Origin: Callorhinus ursinus
Lineage: Eukaryota; Chordata; Mammalia; Carnivora; Otariidae
Length of the DNA stretch: 64,000 nt
NCBI RefSeq assembly: GCF_003265705.1
Contig: NW_020312968.1
Location: 378,305-442,304, forward strand
Direction of reading: 5' to 3'
The translations under genes were made by a program, and so were the position numbers. Of the stretch, positions 32,874 to 44,063 are shown piece after piece (the first letter of the stretch is position 1; the number at the start of each line of letters is the position of its first letter). Below the pieces are notes generated by a model. That model saw only the letters and a program-made list of their open reading frames with translations, did no database searches and had not been told where the DNA came from.

Positions 32874-33066
32874 GGGACGCCTGGGTGGCTCAGTTGGTTA
32901 GGCGGCTGCCTTCGGCTCAGGTCATGATCCCAGGGTCCTGGGATCGAGTCCCACGCCGGGCTCCTTGCTTGGCGGGGAACCTGCTTCTCCCTCTGCCTGC
33001 CTCTCCCCCTGCTTGTGTTCTGTCTCTCTCTCTGACAAATAAATAAATAAAATCTTAAAAAAAAAA
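32874..33066 (+). mobile_element. Can-SINE, sense, young-looking
   Basis: Head GGGACGCCTGGGTGGCTCAG, intact GGGATCGAGTCCC (32940-32952), CT block, AAATAAATAAATAAAATCTT and A10. A perfect duplication of GAAATATATGGGGATGA at 32857-32873 and 33067-33083 extends leftward by four A's. Decay is minimal. Confidence 0.96.
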
Positions 33067-33089
33067 GAAATATATGGGGATGAAAGCAT

Positions 33090-33655
33090 TTTTACTTAAA
33101 ATATTCATAGATATCAAAAAATCTGAAGTACAATTATTTTTATTTTATAGATGATTCAAAATAGAATATTTTTATTTTTATGCAAATTGGTTCATATTTG
33201 AAATTACTCATAGATGCGACGATCTTTTGAAAAAAAATTTAATCCAATATCTATTAGTTAGCAGTTCAGAAATTATATTCAATGAAGTGATCGTGTAATT
33301 GGGTTTATTTCTTCAATTTAAGGCATTTCGATGTTAAAGTGCCATATTACCTAACTGACTAATCTTCAATTAAAAGAATGCATTTTTAATTGAATAAACA
33401 AGAATTCAGTTTCACCAACAGGCTCTCTTAAACAGTAACACAATACACAAACAGGAAAACAAGATGAAAAGCATAAGTATTCATTAATCTTTGGTGTTAT
33501 AATGAAGCAAATATTAGTTGGACAAATTTTAATAGCATAGCACCAAAAAAGGATTTATGTAGACTTTTTTTTTAATCCACAAAAAAACAAATGATAAAAG
33601 GATCATGTGTTGATAAAGACTGTTTTTGTAGAAAACTCTTCTTCTGGTATACTAC
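33090..33655. other. Unassigned AT-rich stretch
   Basis: Very AT-rich and without recognised features. Confidence 0.45.
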
Positions 33656-33659
33656 CTTA

Positions 33660-33830
33660 ATCTTAAATGCAGAAAAACTATGTACCAAGATGTTCATAGC
33701 AGTCTTATTTATAATAATTTAATCTAAATTTTAGCTATGGCTTGAAATGTTTAGCAAATTATTTAACGTGGATGGAATGGAATTTAATCAGAAAAAAATA
33801 TGTTAATTATATTCTAACCTATAAAATACA
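33660..33830 (+). repeat. Old L1 ORF2 3'-region relic
   Basis: 'GAAAAACTATGTACCAAGATGTTCATAGCAGTCTTATTTATAATAATTTAATCTAAATTTTAGC' mirrors the L1 ORF2 run 'aaaactatgtacaaagatgttcattgcagcattatttataatagc'. Decayed and short. Confidence 0.65.
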
Positions 33831-33835
33831 ATCAG

Positions 33836-34012
33836 TGCTACATTTGTGGGATGATCTTCCTGAAAACTCGTGGAACCTCTTTTCAGAATGACCAGGCTAA
33901 AACAGCATTCTGGAACCTTCTATGACTTGGTACAACGGGAAACTGATTTAGACCGGGCACCTTCATGGTCCATCCATGTAGGAAAGTTTTGTCCTACAAA
34001 TTCTCAGAGCAG
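33836..34012. repeat. Copy B of the local duplicated or unnamed repeat
   Basis: Partner of 32194-32385, about 1.64 kb further along in the same orientation. Landmarks: TTTGTGGGATgATCTTCCTGAA, TTTCAGAAT, CATTCTgGAACC, TCTATGaCTTGGTA, GGTCcATCCAT, ACAAATTCTC. Similarity starts just after the L1 relic and ends near 'CAGAGCAGGG'. Confidence 0.75.
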
Positions 34013-34014
34013 GG

Positions 34015-34864
34015 AGAATGCAAATGCTCTCTTATCACAGTAAGATCAAGGTCAGGATTATTAGTTCACATGGAGTAAAGTAAAAATGTGGAAAAAGAGG
34101 AAAGAAAATGTGTCTAGCAGATCCCAGGGAAGGTTTGAGAATTAAATAAATTCTAACTGTACCCAAAGAGTCGAAAGCTCTTCTTCCTTCTGGTCACTGT
34201 ACTCCTTGAGCCCTCTGCAGAGCTTGCAGAAAACAGTAGAGGTGGGGGATTTTTGACATTCATTGGGCAGGTAGAGTTTGTAAAGTTGGCGAAGCACAAG
34301 AGAGTTCTCTGAACATTACTCTCAAGGGGGTAGCCTGTTCTGGGAAATACGGGAGACGGGGAAGAGGAGCGATGAGGGCCTCATAAAGGAACCAGCTGTG
34401 GGTTGGGGAAAACAAAAGAGAGAATGGGCAAACTCAGAGAAGAAAAGTACAGGGAACTGTGCAATGTTTATTAGGTGCTGCCTTGCATTGACACTTGCCT
34501 TTTGGTATTAAGACTGATGACCCGGATGGAATAGAAACCAGCTGTCTATTGATTCCTGGATGATAAACATAAGTCAGAAGGTCCTTTTGGATCTGTGCAT
34601 AATCAAAGATCAATTTTTTTGTGCAATTCACTTCTGGAATTTTCAGACTCTCTCCCTACCATCTGGTCTCCCCACCTAGTACTTAGTTAGCATCAACTAA
34701 AGTTCCTATGTTGTACTGGGTAATGAGATTAGGGTGTAATACTTGATCTATGATCTACGACCCACCTTCACCCTGCCCCACTCTATCTCTACGGGGCTTC
34801 AGTAATTACTACTTAAATCACTGCTTTCAGGGAAATGCTGATGAAGAAATATCGGGCCCATGGA
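34015..34864. other. Unassigned non-coding stretch
   Basis: No recognised gene or repeat. Confidence 0.45.
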
Positions 34865-34884
34865 GAAGAATGGTCCCCTTTCTC

Positions 34885-35081
34885 GGGTGCCTGGGTGGCT
34901 CAGTTGGTTAAGCATCTGCCTTTGGCTCGGGTCATGATCCCGGGGTCCTGGGATGGAGCCCTACATTGGGCTCCCTGCTCAGCAAGAGCCTGCTTCTCCC
35001 TCTTCCTCTGCCCCTCTGCTGATGCTTGCTCTCTCTCTCTCTCTCTCTCAAATAAATAAATAAAATCTTAAAAAAAAAAAA
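34885..35081 (+). mobile_element. Can-SINE, sense, young-looking
   Basis: Head GGGTGCCTGGGTGGCTCAG; the B-box region carries a change (GGGATGGAGCCC instead of GGGATCGAGCCC). It has CT repeats (35029-35049), then AAATAAATAAATAAAATCTT and an A run. A perfect 19-base duplication AAGAATGGTCCCCTTTCTC lies at 34866-34884 and 35082-35100. Open frames at 34835 and 34932 traverse it and are not genes. Confidence 0.96.
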
Positions 35082-35100
35082 AAGAATGGTCCCCTTTCTC

Positions 35101-35780
35101 CATGGCAATGGGTAGATTGTTGACCACACCCTTGGAGAGAGTTAAGGTGTTCATTTCTGTGAAGACCTGTGGCCCTCTGGGTATTGAGAAGACATGGTCA
35201 AAAAGACAAACCCACAGCAAATATAGTAAACTCAACATTTCTGAACTCCTCCTTACCATGTCTCCATAACTCAATAACTAGAAATAACTCTGAGGGACAA
35301 AGAGGGCAGGGGAGTAAATGAATTACAAATACCAACAAAACAAAAATCCTACTATTCAAAGACATCATGTTCAGTCAAAGAGCATAATATGTTTATTTAT
35401 AAGCAGGGTGTGTCTTCCCACATAACAGAAGTATTTTCAGACACACCCTTCTAGGTCAGTCCACAGCTCACTCTCTTTTCTTTTGTGTAATGTCAGGCTA
35501 CTCAGCCTCATGGTCAGTGCCACTGAGGACACATGGGGAGAGAAGCAAGAACAGAACAGGGAAGCCTCCCTAAATATCTTTGTTGGCCTATCTAACTAAA
35601 TGGTTGGTTATACCATTTCCCCTTAATTTCTTCTGGGTCTAAAGGTTGGGGAATAGAAGAACATTAGCCGACCTGAATGTGGTTTTCCAGTAGGCCAACT
35701 GCCACCTTCTCCCTTTTCCCACCTGAGATAGATGAGGGGCATAAGATAAATACAGCAGAATCGGAGGGAGCTCCTTGCGC
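35101..35780. other. Unassigned non-coding stretch
   Basis: No recognised gene or repeat. Confidence 0.45.
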
Positions 35781-35807
35781 TTTTGTTTTGTTTTGTTTTG
35801 TTTTTTT
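35781..35807 (+). repeat. (TTTTG)n microsatellite
   Basis: Five TTTTG units followed by a short T run. Confidence 0.92.
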
Positions 35808-35809
35808 AC

Positions 35810-36157
35810 TTTTTAAACAAATGACTCTGTTGAAGTGTGAATAAGAAATGAGCAAGAAGACAGAAAACAAATCTTAGAAAAACAGTATGGCTCTATGTAC
35901 ATGGTATTTTAAAATCCCTTACCTAGAAAAAAAAAAAAAAAAAAGGAAGGAAATACGTCCAGATAACATTGGTTTTCTTTGGGTTTTCTTTGTGTTTTCG
36001 GACACTGAGTGGCCTTTATATCTTCTTTTCATTGCTCTGTGTGTTCTAAATTCCCTCTGATGAGCAAGTATTACTCAAAGCATTTAACGTACTTAATAAA
36101 ATGTAATAAACACTTGTTTCAAAACTAGTCTATGTGGTGATTTCCATAGTCTTTTTT
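35810..36157. other. Unassigned non-coding stretch
   Basis: Includes an A19 run near 35926-35944. No recognised gene. Confidence 0.45.
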
Positions 36158-36172
36158 AATTGGCGTTTTTTT

Positions 36173-36350
36173 TAAGACTTTATTTATTTGTCAGAGAGAG
36201 AGAGAGGGAACACAAGCAGGGGGAGTGGGAAAGGGAGAAGCAGGCTCTCCGCCAAGCAGGGAGCCCGATGCGGGGCTCAATCCCAGGACCCTGGGATCAT
36301 GACCTGAGCCGAAGGCAGACGCCTAAACGACTGAGCCACCCAGGTGTCCC
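36173..36350 (-). mobile_element. Can-SINE, antisense
   Basis: AAGACTTTATTTATTTGTCAGAGAG complemented tail, GA block, GGGGCTCAATCCC, and head GAGCCACCCAGGTGTCCC. Flanks AATTGGcgTTTTTTT (36158-36172) and AATTGGtaTTTTTTT (36353-36367) match at 13 of 15 and are the likely target-site duplication. Confidence 0.93.
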
Positions 36351-36369
36351 TAAATTGGTATTTTTTTAA

Positions 36370-37195
36370 AAATGTTGTTCTTTCTTAATAAACAATGTAA
36401 TTTTCATCACAATTTCATACACTTAGAAGAATTCTGCCTCTTGGAATGAACATCTTTTCAGTTTAAACTGGGCACTTCTGAGGAGACTATACTGAATTTT
36501 TTTTAGCACACTTGTTCTGTTTCGTATATAAGTGCACAATACAGTGAAAGAGGGGTTGCTAGAATTACGTGAGAAGGGGTACTTTCTGGAAATAAAAGAG
36601 TAAGCGGGATTTTAATGGCCTTGAAGACAAATGGTGGTGGTGATCTTACCCATGAAATGCCACAGCTTTCCCATAGACTTTCTCAAGAGTGCCACCACCA
36701 GGAGGTCGTGACCCATGTGCTGCTCAGGTGTCACTGCTCATGGGGACAAAGGAGCTGTTACCTCCAGAATGCTTTTTCACAGCAGCATATTAAATACCCA
36801 ATCTCTAGAATCCAAATTTAATTCTGTATTTGGTCCCAAGATTGTACCTTGGCTTTGCTTTAAGTTTCTTTTTGTCCTTCTTGCTGTAGTTTTAATTCTT
36901 GGAGGTGTTAAGAGGATTCAATAAAGCAAAGGATATTTTTTAAAAACAGAAAGGCTTTTTTAGAAAGACCCCAGAGACCCCCTGGAGCACAGCCTCTCCC
37001 TTTTTAGATGTTGTAGATTCCCTTTCCAGAAGGGTGGAAAGGGCAAACACCCAGAAGCATCCAGAGCAGTGATTTCAGCACTGTTGTTTTTATTTGCAAC
37101 ATTCAGGAGGCAGAATGGAAGGATTCTCTAATGCTTTTAAGTCATTTTGTAGAATTTTCAGCAAGTTGTCAAAATAGCAAATATTAGTGCAATAT
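36370..37195. other. Unassigned non-coding stretch
   Basis: No recognised gene. Overlapping open frames at 36615-36924 have no recognisable domain. Confidence 0.45.
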
Positions 37196-37211
37196 CCCAG
37201 AGTGGATTTTT

Positions 37212-37393
37212 TTTTTTTAAGATTTTGTTTATTTGTTTAAACGAGAGCACAAGCAGGGGGAGGAGCAGAGGGAGAGGGAGAAGCAGATTCCCCGCTGAGC
37301 ACAGAGCCTGACAATAGCTCCATCCGGGGACCCTGAGATCATGACCTGAGCTGAAGTCAGACCCTTAACCGACTGAGCCACCCAGGCAGCCCG
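37212..37393 (-). mobile_element. Can-SINE, antisense
   Basis: TTTTTTTTAAGATTTTGTTTATTTG tail complement, GA block, 'AATAGCTCCATCC' in place of the usual B box, head GAGCCACCCAGGCAGCCC. Duplication CAGAGTGgATTTTT / CAGAGTGcATTTTT (37198-37211 and 37394-37407) differs at one position. Confidence 0.93.
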
Positions 37394-37429
37394 CAGAGTG
37401 CATTTTTAAGAGGAGTGGCAAAAGGAACT

Positions 37430-37978
37430 TTCTAAATAGCCGTTATAAGACTAAATATACAAATGGACAATGGCCAGACTATACGTAAAAACAGAACTCT
37501 GACCCACAACCTTCAGAAACCTGCCCAGGAGCAAGCCCTTTATCTCCAAAACATAGCCCAGGAAACCCACCTGCTATGAGACTTGCAGCAAGTCAGATTG
37601 CTACCTCTAGTAACGATCCAGGAAGCTAAACAGTAACTTCTGTAACAGTGAGTCCCAAATGGCCAGGATTCCATTAGCAACGGACAGCTTGCCTAATCAC
37701 TGTCCCTGCTTCCAATTCGGACCAATCAGAGAAAGTCAAATATGCACCCCCAACCAGTCACAGAGGATGCCCACCTTCTGATTATCCTGCCTCCCACTCC
37801 CCCATGCCAACAGCCTCTGAGCAGGGCTCACCCGAAGCTATCCGTTTTTCCCACTCTCAAGCATTCCCACTCCTCTGCCTGCCTTTGAGTCTCTGCCAAA
37901 CACAAACTAAAAGAGGCCCTAAATAAATAGCCTCTGCTTTTCTCATCTGGTCTTCATTTATTTCCACACCACGAAAAA
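37430..37978 (+). mobile_element. Probable solo LTR of an ERV1-type endogenous retrovirus
   Basis: The region shows LTR-like architecture: a CCAAT-type box (ACCAATCAGA, 37721-37730), a C-rich promoter-like stretch, 'GCCCTAAATAAATAGCCTCTGC' with an AATAAA signal at about 37922, then 'TTTTCTCATCTGGTCTTCATTTATTTCC', which is typical of gammaretroviral R/U5. No gag, pol or env follows. Terminal TG/CA and the target duplication are not clear, so both edges are uncertain and the family is not named. Confidence 0.5.
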
Positions 37979-37984
37979 ACACGG

Positions 37985-40900
37985 AAAATGCTGTGACCGA
38001 CTTGTGGAAGAATTCATAAAATAGCAGAGTAATTTAGTTACTGCAAAGTGTGTGTCATGGAATTTATACCTAAATATGACATACAAGGTAATAAACACGG
38101 CTAAGCATTAGGGAGCACACTCTTTGAGAATCTCTGCGGCATCTTCTTCTAACCTACCTGCTCACACACAGTGATCTCCAAGCATTCTTAATCCGGTACA
38201 CCATTAATACATTTTGACAAGCATTCCCAAAATACAGATACCTATTCGTACATTTTATACATGTAGAAAACTCAGACAATTTGAAGGATGAGCTAAAGTG
38301 AAATAAAACTACTGTGAATCATGATGACCTCACACTGTCAGTAGCTAATCCCTACGTTGTAAGTGTAAATTCACATGTGAAAAAGCCTTCTTGATCATTT
38401 TTAAGCCTTATGTGCACTAGTTAGATGATTAGCTTGCTATTGTTTTTACCTCTTACATGGTAACCAACCACTCATGTAAGAGGTGGGTGAAATGTCAGCT
38501 CTGCCATGTTCTTGATGTTTGCCTCTGCGCGATCACTGATATTATTTTATCTGTAATGTCTTTCCAGGAATTTTTATTAGTTCATTTTCCACTGAAAGAT
38601 CGAGATTCAAGCAAGATACTACCTTCTATAAAACCACATAAACAGACCCATATGGTCTATAAAAAGTTTGCAGGAAGCTGAAATTAAGCAAGTGATCAAA
38701 CATCTACCAAGACCCAATCTTTCTGGAGTGGAACACTCCAAAATAAGGACGCCAGTGTCAATCAATAAATCAAATATTCATAAAATTAATTTATTTCTCA
38801 CTTTAGATAACATGTTTATAGAATTAGGTTAATAGATAAGTAGAAGTTCTAAGATTTCCCTGCCACATCTCAGCAGATACTTCTGTGGAGACATGCTTTG
38901 TACATTAGACATTCTACTATATTGTTTCCCTGCATTTGATCAGTGAACCAACAATTATTTTTTTCTCTTCTGGGATTTTTTTTTTTTTTTTGGCAAATAT
39001 AGGTGAGGAGGAAATGAGATGGCACACGTGGTTACATTTTGTTGGCTTAAACTCACATGACATAAGGAATTGTGCATAGCTCTTTGTGACTCTTGGCCTT
39101 CTGAGCTAAGGGAGAGAGATTGGTCGATCTGAAGAATAAAATCATAGAAACCTCAAATTCTTGTTATTGCAGTTTCCCTGCTGTCCTTCTTTGAAAAGTG
39201 GCAACTCTAGAGTTCGATGCATTGAGAGATTTAGTTCATGTTGAATCAGCACAATTATCTTATGAAAATTATGCATCCAAAGTGGTTTGTAAGCACATTA
39301 GCTAATTCTCACATTACTCAAGAGGAAGTGTGTCAACCAGATGTACCGATAGATCTACGTTCAAATTTTCCAAGTACAAACAGTCACTTATCTGCATTTT
39401 TCATAGCCATGTTTGCAATTTTCTTTATTACTCATTAGTGATCTGAACTTCCCTTCTTTATGTCTCCTGGTAATGACACAATTTAAACACCGATATCTCC
39501 ACCATTATGGAGTCATTCACTGTATGCCTATCTCTACTGACAACTGAACTTCTTAAAAACTTTTATCTATTTCTTCCCTGATATATTTGTGAAAGTCCCA
39601 TTATCATTATCCCCCTCTGCCAACAAACTCCATTTGCTTTTTGGCTATTATCTTTTCCTTGTCAGTCATAACTAATGGGGCAGAATCTTGTTTAATTTTT
39701 TTCTCGTCTATTCTATTCCTGTCATGCTTTTATTTCCCCCTACATATAGGCCTTAAAATAAGTCAAAGGAACCAGTTCATTAAAAAATTATTTGAATGCT
39801 TCTCACAGCACACAGGCTTTCATTTGGGTGTCAGTTTAAATTCTTCATCTCATTCTTATTCTCCCAACTGGATCTTTCTCCCAGCACAGAATACCAGGAA
39901 GCTCTTTAAAATAATCGTTCTTAAAGTCTGATACCCAACGTTATGATCTGTAAAACCAATTTGAATGATGGTCAGCCTTCAGTTAGCCATGGTAACTGGG
40001 GAAATATTGGCCTGTTATAATTAATTGAAAGCCCCTGGAAGGAGCCAGAATTCACATAAGGCACAGCTGTTTACCCTCCACCAAACCTGTTCCAAATGAT
40101 CGGCATTTGAGAGGAGGTATCCTAACCTTTTCCATCTATTTTCAGTAGGCATGCTAATTAATACACAATAAATTAATCGAAGGGAAAGTATTAGAAACAA
40201 TAGCCAGAGAAGCAATAGAGAGTACCGACTCCAATTCTTAAAGGTGATTACTTCTTGGAAGGTGTGCAGGTTGAATGGGAGAGAAAAAAGATGAAAGGAC
40301 CTCAATTTCTACTGCATCCCCCTCTATACCAACTTAATATTTTATAGCAAAGCATGTATTTTCTATAGGTTAAAATGATATATAAGAAAAGGGACCATAT
40401 GAAAAGTAATCACCTGTTTAAGTTAACCACCTATAGAAACAACTGTAAAAATGAATTAATTGCCTATATAATTAGCTATTTCCAGCAAAACTACATATAT
40501 CATCTAAAGTTATGGTCAAAGCACTATTTGTTCCCTGAATTAAATACAGCTGTAATATATTTAAAATATATTAAATTTACATCCGTAATATATGAAGTAT
40601 ACTTAAAATAATATACTAAATATATGTGTTTTTAAGTCAAATATATCTTTTATACATATTGCATATTATGTTTTAGGACCTTTTATGGTTGAAGTCTGAA
40701 GAGAACGTCATCAGATTTCCAGATGCTGGTTCTGCCCCAGATGTTCAGTTTCCACCTGCTCCATCTGAAAAAGAGTGAACATGTTTATGCAGAGCATGTA
40801 AACCAGAGGCTCTGGACTTAGTAGTCCCAGGCTGAGCGGATCCCTGGGATCATGCAAGAAACAGAAAAGAGAGATAGGACAGTGAAATTGTATAAACTAA

Positions 40901-41550
40901 ACAGTGATCTTCCAGTCCCTTCTCTGGTCACCTTTCAGAATGCTGGCAGGCAGACTCCTAACCCGCCCCATGTGAGCAAAAAACTGGAGAAATTTAGACG
41001 ACCGAGCAAGAGTCAGAGAACCCCTGGCAAGGGCCAGAAAGTGGACAAAGCCCCATCACAACCACAGAGCTTCCATCGATCTTGAGTGCCTTATTCTCAA
41101 ATATGACCAGTTTAGCCAGAGATCACCAGGATTCACCAAGGACAAATAGGAAGGTCCAAATTCAAACAAATAAGAAAAAATTTTTTCTAACAGAAAATAG
41201 AGAACACTTAAATAACCATAATAAATTTTTAGGACGTTATAGAAATTCATATCCATAGAATAAGAATAGAAAGCTATTTTTAAAAAAGAAATAAGAGAGA
41301 ATTTTTTAACCTTATAAATTAAAAACATGACAGGGAAAAAAATGAGTGATCTAAATTACTTAACCTCCTGTGCTCATTTGCTCAGAAATCAACTGGTTGA
41401 TGTATTCCACCAAAATGAAGAAATAAACTAAAAATGAAGAGTACCTGTCAGATCATTTATTTTTGTCCTGATTTACACCTATTATCTATCTATCATCTCC
41501 CTAGTATTTTATATACTACCTTGCAGGAATGATGTTATACTTTCCATACT
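37985..41550. other. Long AT-rich stretch with no recognised feature
   Basis: About 3.5 kb, notably AT-rich between 40360 and 40670. Contains a T16 run (38976-38991) and several open frames of 66-96 codons (38457, 39238, 39641, 40021 minus, 40375, 40852, 41056 minus). None has a recognisable domain and they show no shared frame or spacing. I see no SINE, L1 or MIR that I can defend here, which is unusual for this window. Confidence 0.45.
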
Positions 41551-41569
41551 GTTTGAAAACTCATTTCTC

Positions 41570-41639
41570 CGGGTGCCTGAGTGGCTCAGTCAGTTGGCAT
41601 CTAAGAGGGCCCCCTGCTCAGGGTGGCGTCTGTTTGAGG

Positions 41640-41690
<51 letters not shown>

Positions 41691-41755
41691 CTCCACCCAC
41701 TCTCTCAAATAAATAATAAAACTTTAATATAATAATAATAATAAAACAAATAAGT
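41570..41755 (+). mobile_element. Can-SINE, sense, first of a serial pair
   Basis: Head CGGGTGCCTGAGTGGCTCAGTC. The B box and the central tRNA-related part are deleted (CATCTAAGAGGGCCCCCTGCTCAGGG). A long CT tract runs from 41646 to 41686, then AAATAAATAATAAAAC and (AATA)n. Flanked by AAAACTCATTTCTC at 41556-41569 and 41756-41769, a perfect 14-base match. Confidence 0.93.
41646..41686 (+). repeat. (CT)n expansion in a SINE
   Basis: About twenty CT units, longer than in any other SINE of the window; likely length-variable. Confidence 0.9.
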
Positions 41756-41769
41756 AAAACTCATTTCTC

Positions 41770-41996
41770 TCGGGGTGCCAAGGTGCCTCACTTGGTTAAA
41801 CGACTGGCTCTTAATTTCGGCTCAGATCATGATCTCAGTGTTGTGAGACTGAGCCCCATGTCAGGATCCACGCTGGGCATGGATCCTGCTTAAGATTCTC
41901 TCTCCCTCTCCCCCTGCCCCGCCACTCTCCACCCCTTAGCTTGTGCATTCACTCAAAAAAAACAAAACAAAAACAAAAACAAAAACAAACAAAAAC
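41770..41996 (+). mobile_element. Can-SINE, sense, second of a serial pair
   Basis: Head CGGGGTGCCAAGGTGCCTCAC, 'CTGGCTCTTAATTTCGGCTCAGATC', 'GCATGGATCCTGCTTAAGATTC', CT-rich part, then ACTCAAAAAAAACAAAACAAAAAC with a (CAAAAA)n tail. It begins directly after the right duplication of the preceding SINE. A third, decayed copy of the target (TCATTTCT at 42000-42007) follows its tail. This element is more diverged than the one to its left. Confidence 0.9.
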
Positions 41997-42009
41997 CCCT
42001 CATTTCTGT

Positions 42010-42755
42010 CACAAAATAACATACCAACATCCTCTCATGGCAATAAACACAGATTTACAGGTTTTCAGCATTATGTTAAACCCTGTCCAGTAAGGCCTAT
42101 AAGCATCATTGCATTTTATTAATCCCAATTTCATCTATGTACATGAGAAAATTATAGCCATATACATTATGAAAATGTTTTTAATTGGGCCTCCTGATGG
42201 ATTTGAATGTTTGAGGACATGGGGATCACAGCAGTACCACTTCTCCGTGACATCTCTGGCCACACTCTAAACTACAACCTCGCAGGGAGAAACACGCCCA
42301 TTAGCAACGGCATAGGGATAAAAGTACCTCAGTCAAGTATGTCATTTACTCGGATATCAGATTCATTGAGGACCTAGTACATGTCCAAGCACGGTGTACC
42401 CACAGGTAATAGGGTGCACAGGACAGGAAGGAACCATGAGCCACTTAGGACAGATGGAAGGGGAGGAGAAAGGAAAAAAAGAGCTAAAATAATAACCAAG
42501 ATGTACCTGTGTCAAACTTTTGTGACTTAGACATTTTATGAAGGGCCCACCCTGCTTGAGACTTGCCACACAGCTGCCCAAATAGACATGATACTTGCCA
42601 GACTTCCTCTCTTCCTCAGAGGAGACCAAACCTGGGGGGAGACATGCTCCAGCTTATCGTAAGGAGATCCTGCACCTCCACGGACTCAAGTAAGGACGTC
42701 TGTAGCTTTTCTGTGAATGTGTTATGGGCCATTGGTATAACCTCCAATACCCTAG
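42010..42755. other. Unassigned stretch, possible L2 trace
   Basis: 'GATTCATTGAGGACCTAGTACATGTCCAAGCACGG' near 42360-42395 faintly recalls a reversed L2 3' end. Nothing else is recognised. Confidence 0.35.
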
Positions 42756-42761
42756 AAGGAG

Positions 42762-42939
42762 TTTTTTTTTTTTTTTTTTTGAGAGAAACAGTGCACGAGG
42801 AGGGGGAAGGGGCAGAGGCAGAGGGAGAAGCAGACTCTCCGCTGAGCCAGGAGCCCCATGTAGAGCTCCATCCCAGGACCCGGGGATCATGACCTGAGCC
42901 AAAGGCAGACACTTAAACAACTGAGTCACCCAGGCGCCC
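42762..42939 (-). mobile_element. Can-SINE, antisense, with T runs on both sides
   Basis: T19, then directly GAGAGAAACAGTGCACGAGG (the usual AAGATTTTATTTATT tail motif is missing), GA block, GAGCTCCATCCC and head GAGTCACCCAGGCGCCC. A second T22 run (42944-42965) lies just past the head. I see no convincing duplication apart from the T runs themselves. Confidence 0.92.
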
Positions 42940-42943
42940 AGAC

Positions 42944-42965
42944 TTTTTTTTTTTTTTTTTTTTTT
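42944..42965 (+). repeat. Poly-T run (22 T)
   Basis: Immediately right of the SINE head. Either part of a T-rich target duplicated by the SINE insertion or the complemented tail of another, undetected antisense retrocopy. Confidence 0.85.
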
Positions 42966-42969
42966 AATG

Positions 42970-43780
42970 CTTCCCCGAATGTCACTATTCCCTTCTTTGG
43001 AAAAATTTTACAAAGTAAATTCAGGTGGGGGAGACCATGAGAAGATAGGGGTGATTAGAGAAACTCTCTTATTTATAGTTGAGCTTTGGGAAAATGGGAA
43101 GTCAGACCTGATGGCGGTCCCAAGACAAGATGCTTTGCACACATACTTCTCAGCAAGATAAAATGCCAAGAATGACGCCTAAGTCAGAAACACGTGGAGC
43201 AAAAAGGGAAGCACTCCTGATTCACTAAAAAAAAAATAAAATAAAAAGTTCTGGCAATTCTGTAAATTCATCCTGAAAATGACAATCTTATTTTGATGAG
43301 TGACAAATAACATCTTACGACTTAGAACAGAAATTTATGTATATGTTCCCAGGATTAAATCACTCAGGATAGAACATTTGAGAATTTTTCAAGATTGCAT
43401 CTCAGCCCCATGCTCCTTATTAATTAGGTTGCTAGGTTTGACGGCAGGGTGCCTTGATGTTCTTCATCAATAACAAAGGGGAAATTACACTGAGGTGTAT
43501 CAGGGGAAGTGTGGGGCTACTCTGATGGACGTAAAATGGAAATTAGAAAATGTCATCTGAGCAGTAATAAAAAAAAAATCCTGCCTTTCCATTTGAGTTA
43601 TCTGAGAAGAAGACACTCGGATGATTAGAGCAGTATTTAAAGACTGACTGGCACGGTTTGAGAGCAGAAAACATTTGATGATGATCATTTGAATTGAGAT
43701 CATTCAAGGAGTGAAAATAACTGGCCATTGGAATCTGAGTTCCGTGCCTGCGTTTCAATCAATCAGTCAGTCAGTCAACA
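42970..43780. other. Unassigned non-coding stretch
   Basis: No recognised gene or repeat; two overlapping antisense open frames at 43500-43758 are not supported as coding. Confidence 0.45.
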
Positions 43781-43784
43781 GACC

Positions 43785-43930
43785 CCACACCGAGCACTTC
43801 GTTTAACCCTTGCAAACCAGTTTAATCCTTACAAACTCATAAGCCAGGTTTAGTATCCCCACTTTAAAAGAAAATGAGGAAAATAAAATCAGGGAAGTCA
43901 AATAAGTAATTTATTAAATGGGACAAACTC
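43785..43930 (-). repeat. MIR, antisense
   Basis: 'TTAATCCTTACAAACTCATAAGCCAGGTTTAGTATCCCCACTTTAAAAGAAAATGAGGAAA' follows a reversed MIR core (taatcctcacaacaaccc ... tattatccccattttacagatgaggaaac). Confidence 0.7.
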
Positions 43931-44063
43931 AAGAAAGCGCCCTTAAATACTACCAACTTTTCCTTTCCGGGCCCTTTGACCATACCTGAGGCAGACTCCA
44001 TAGCTTTCCAGACATTTTTAGTCATTAAAAGAATTTCAGTGTTAAGAAGTCCAATCCAGTCCA

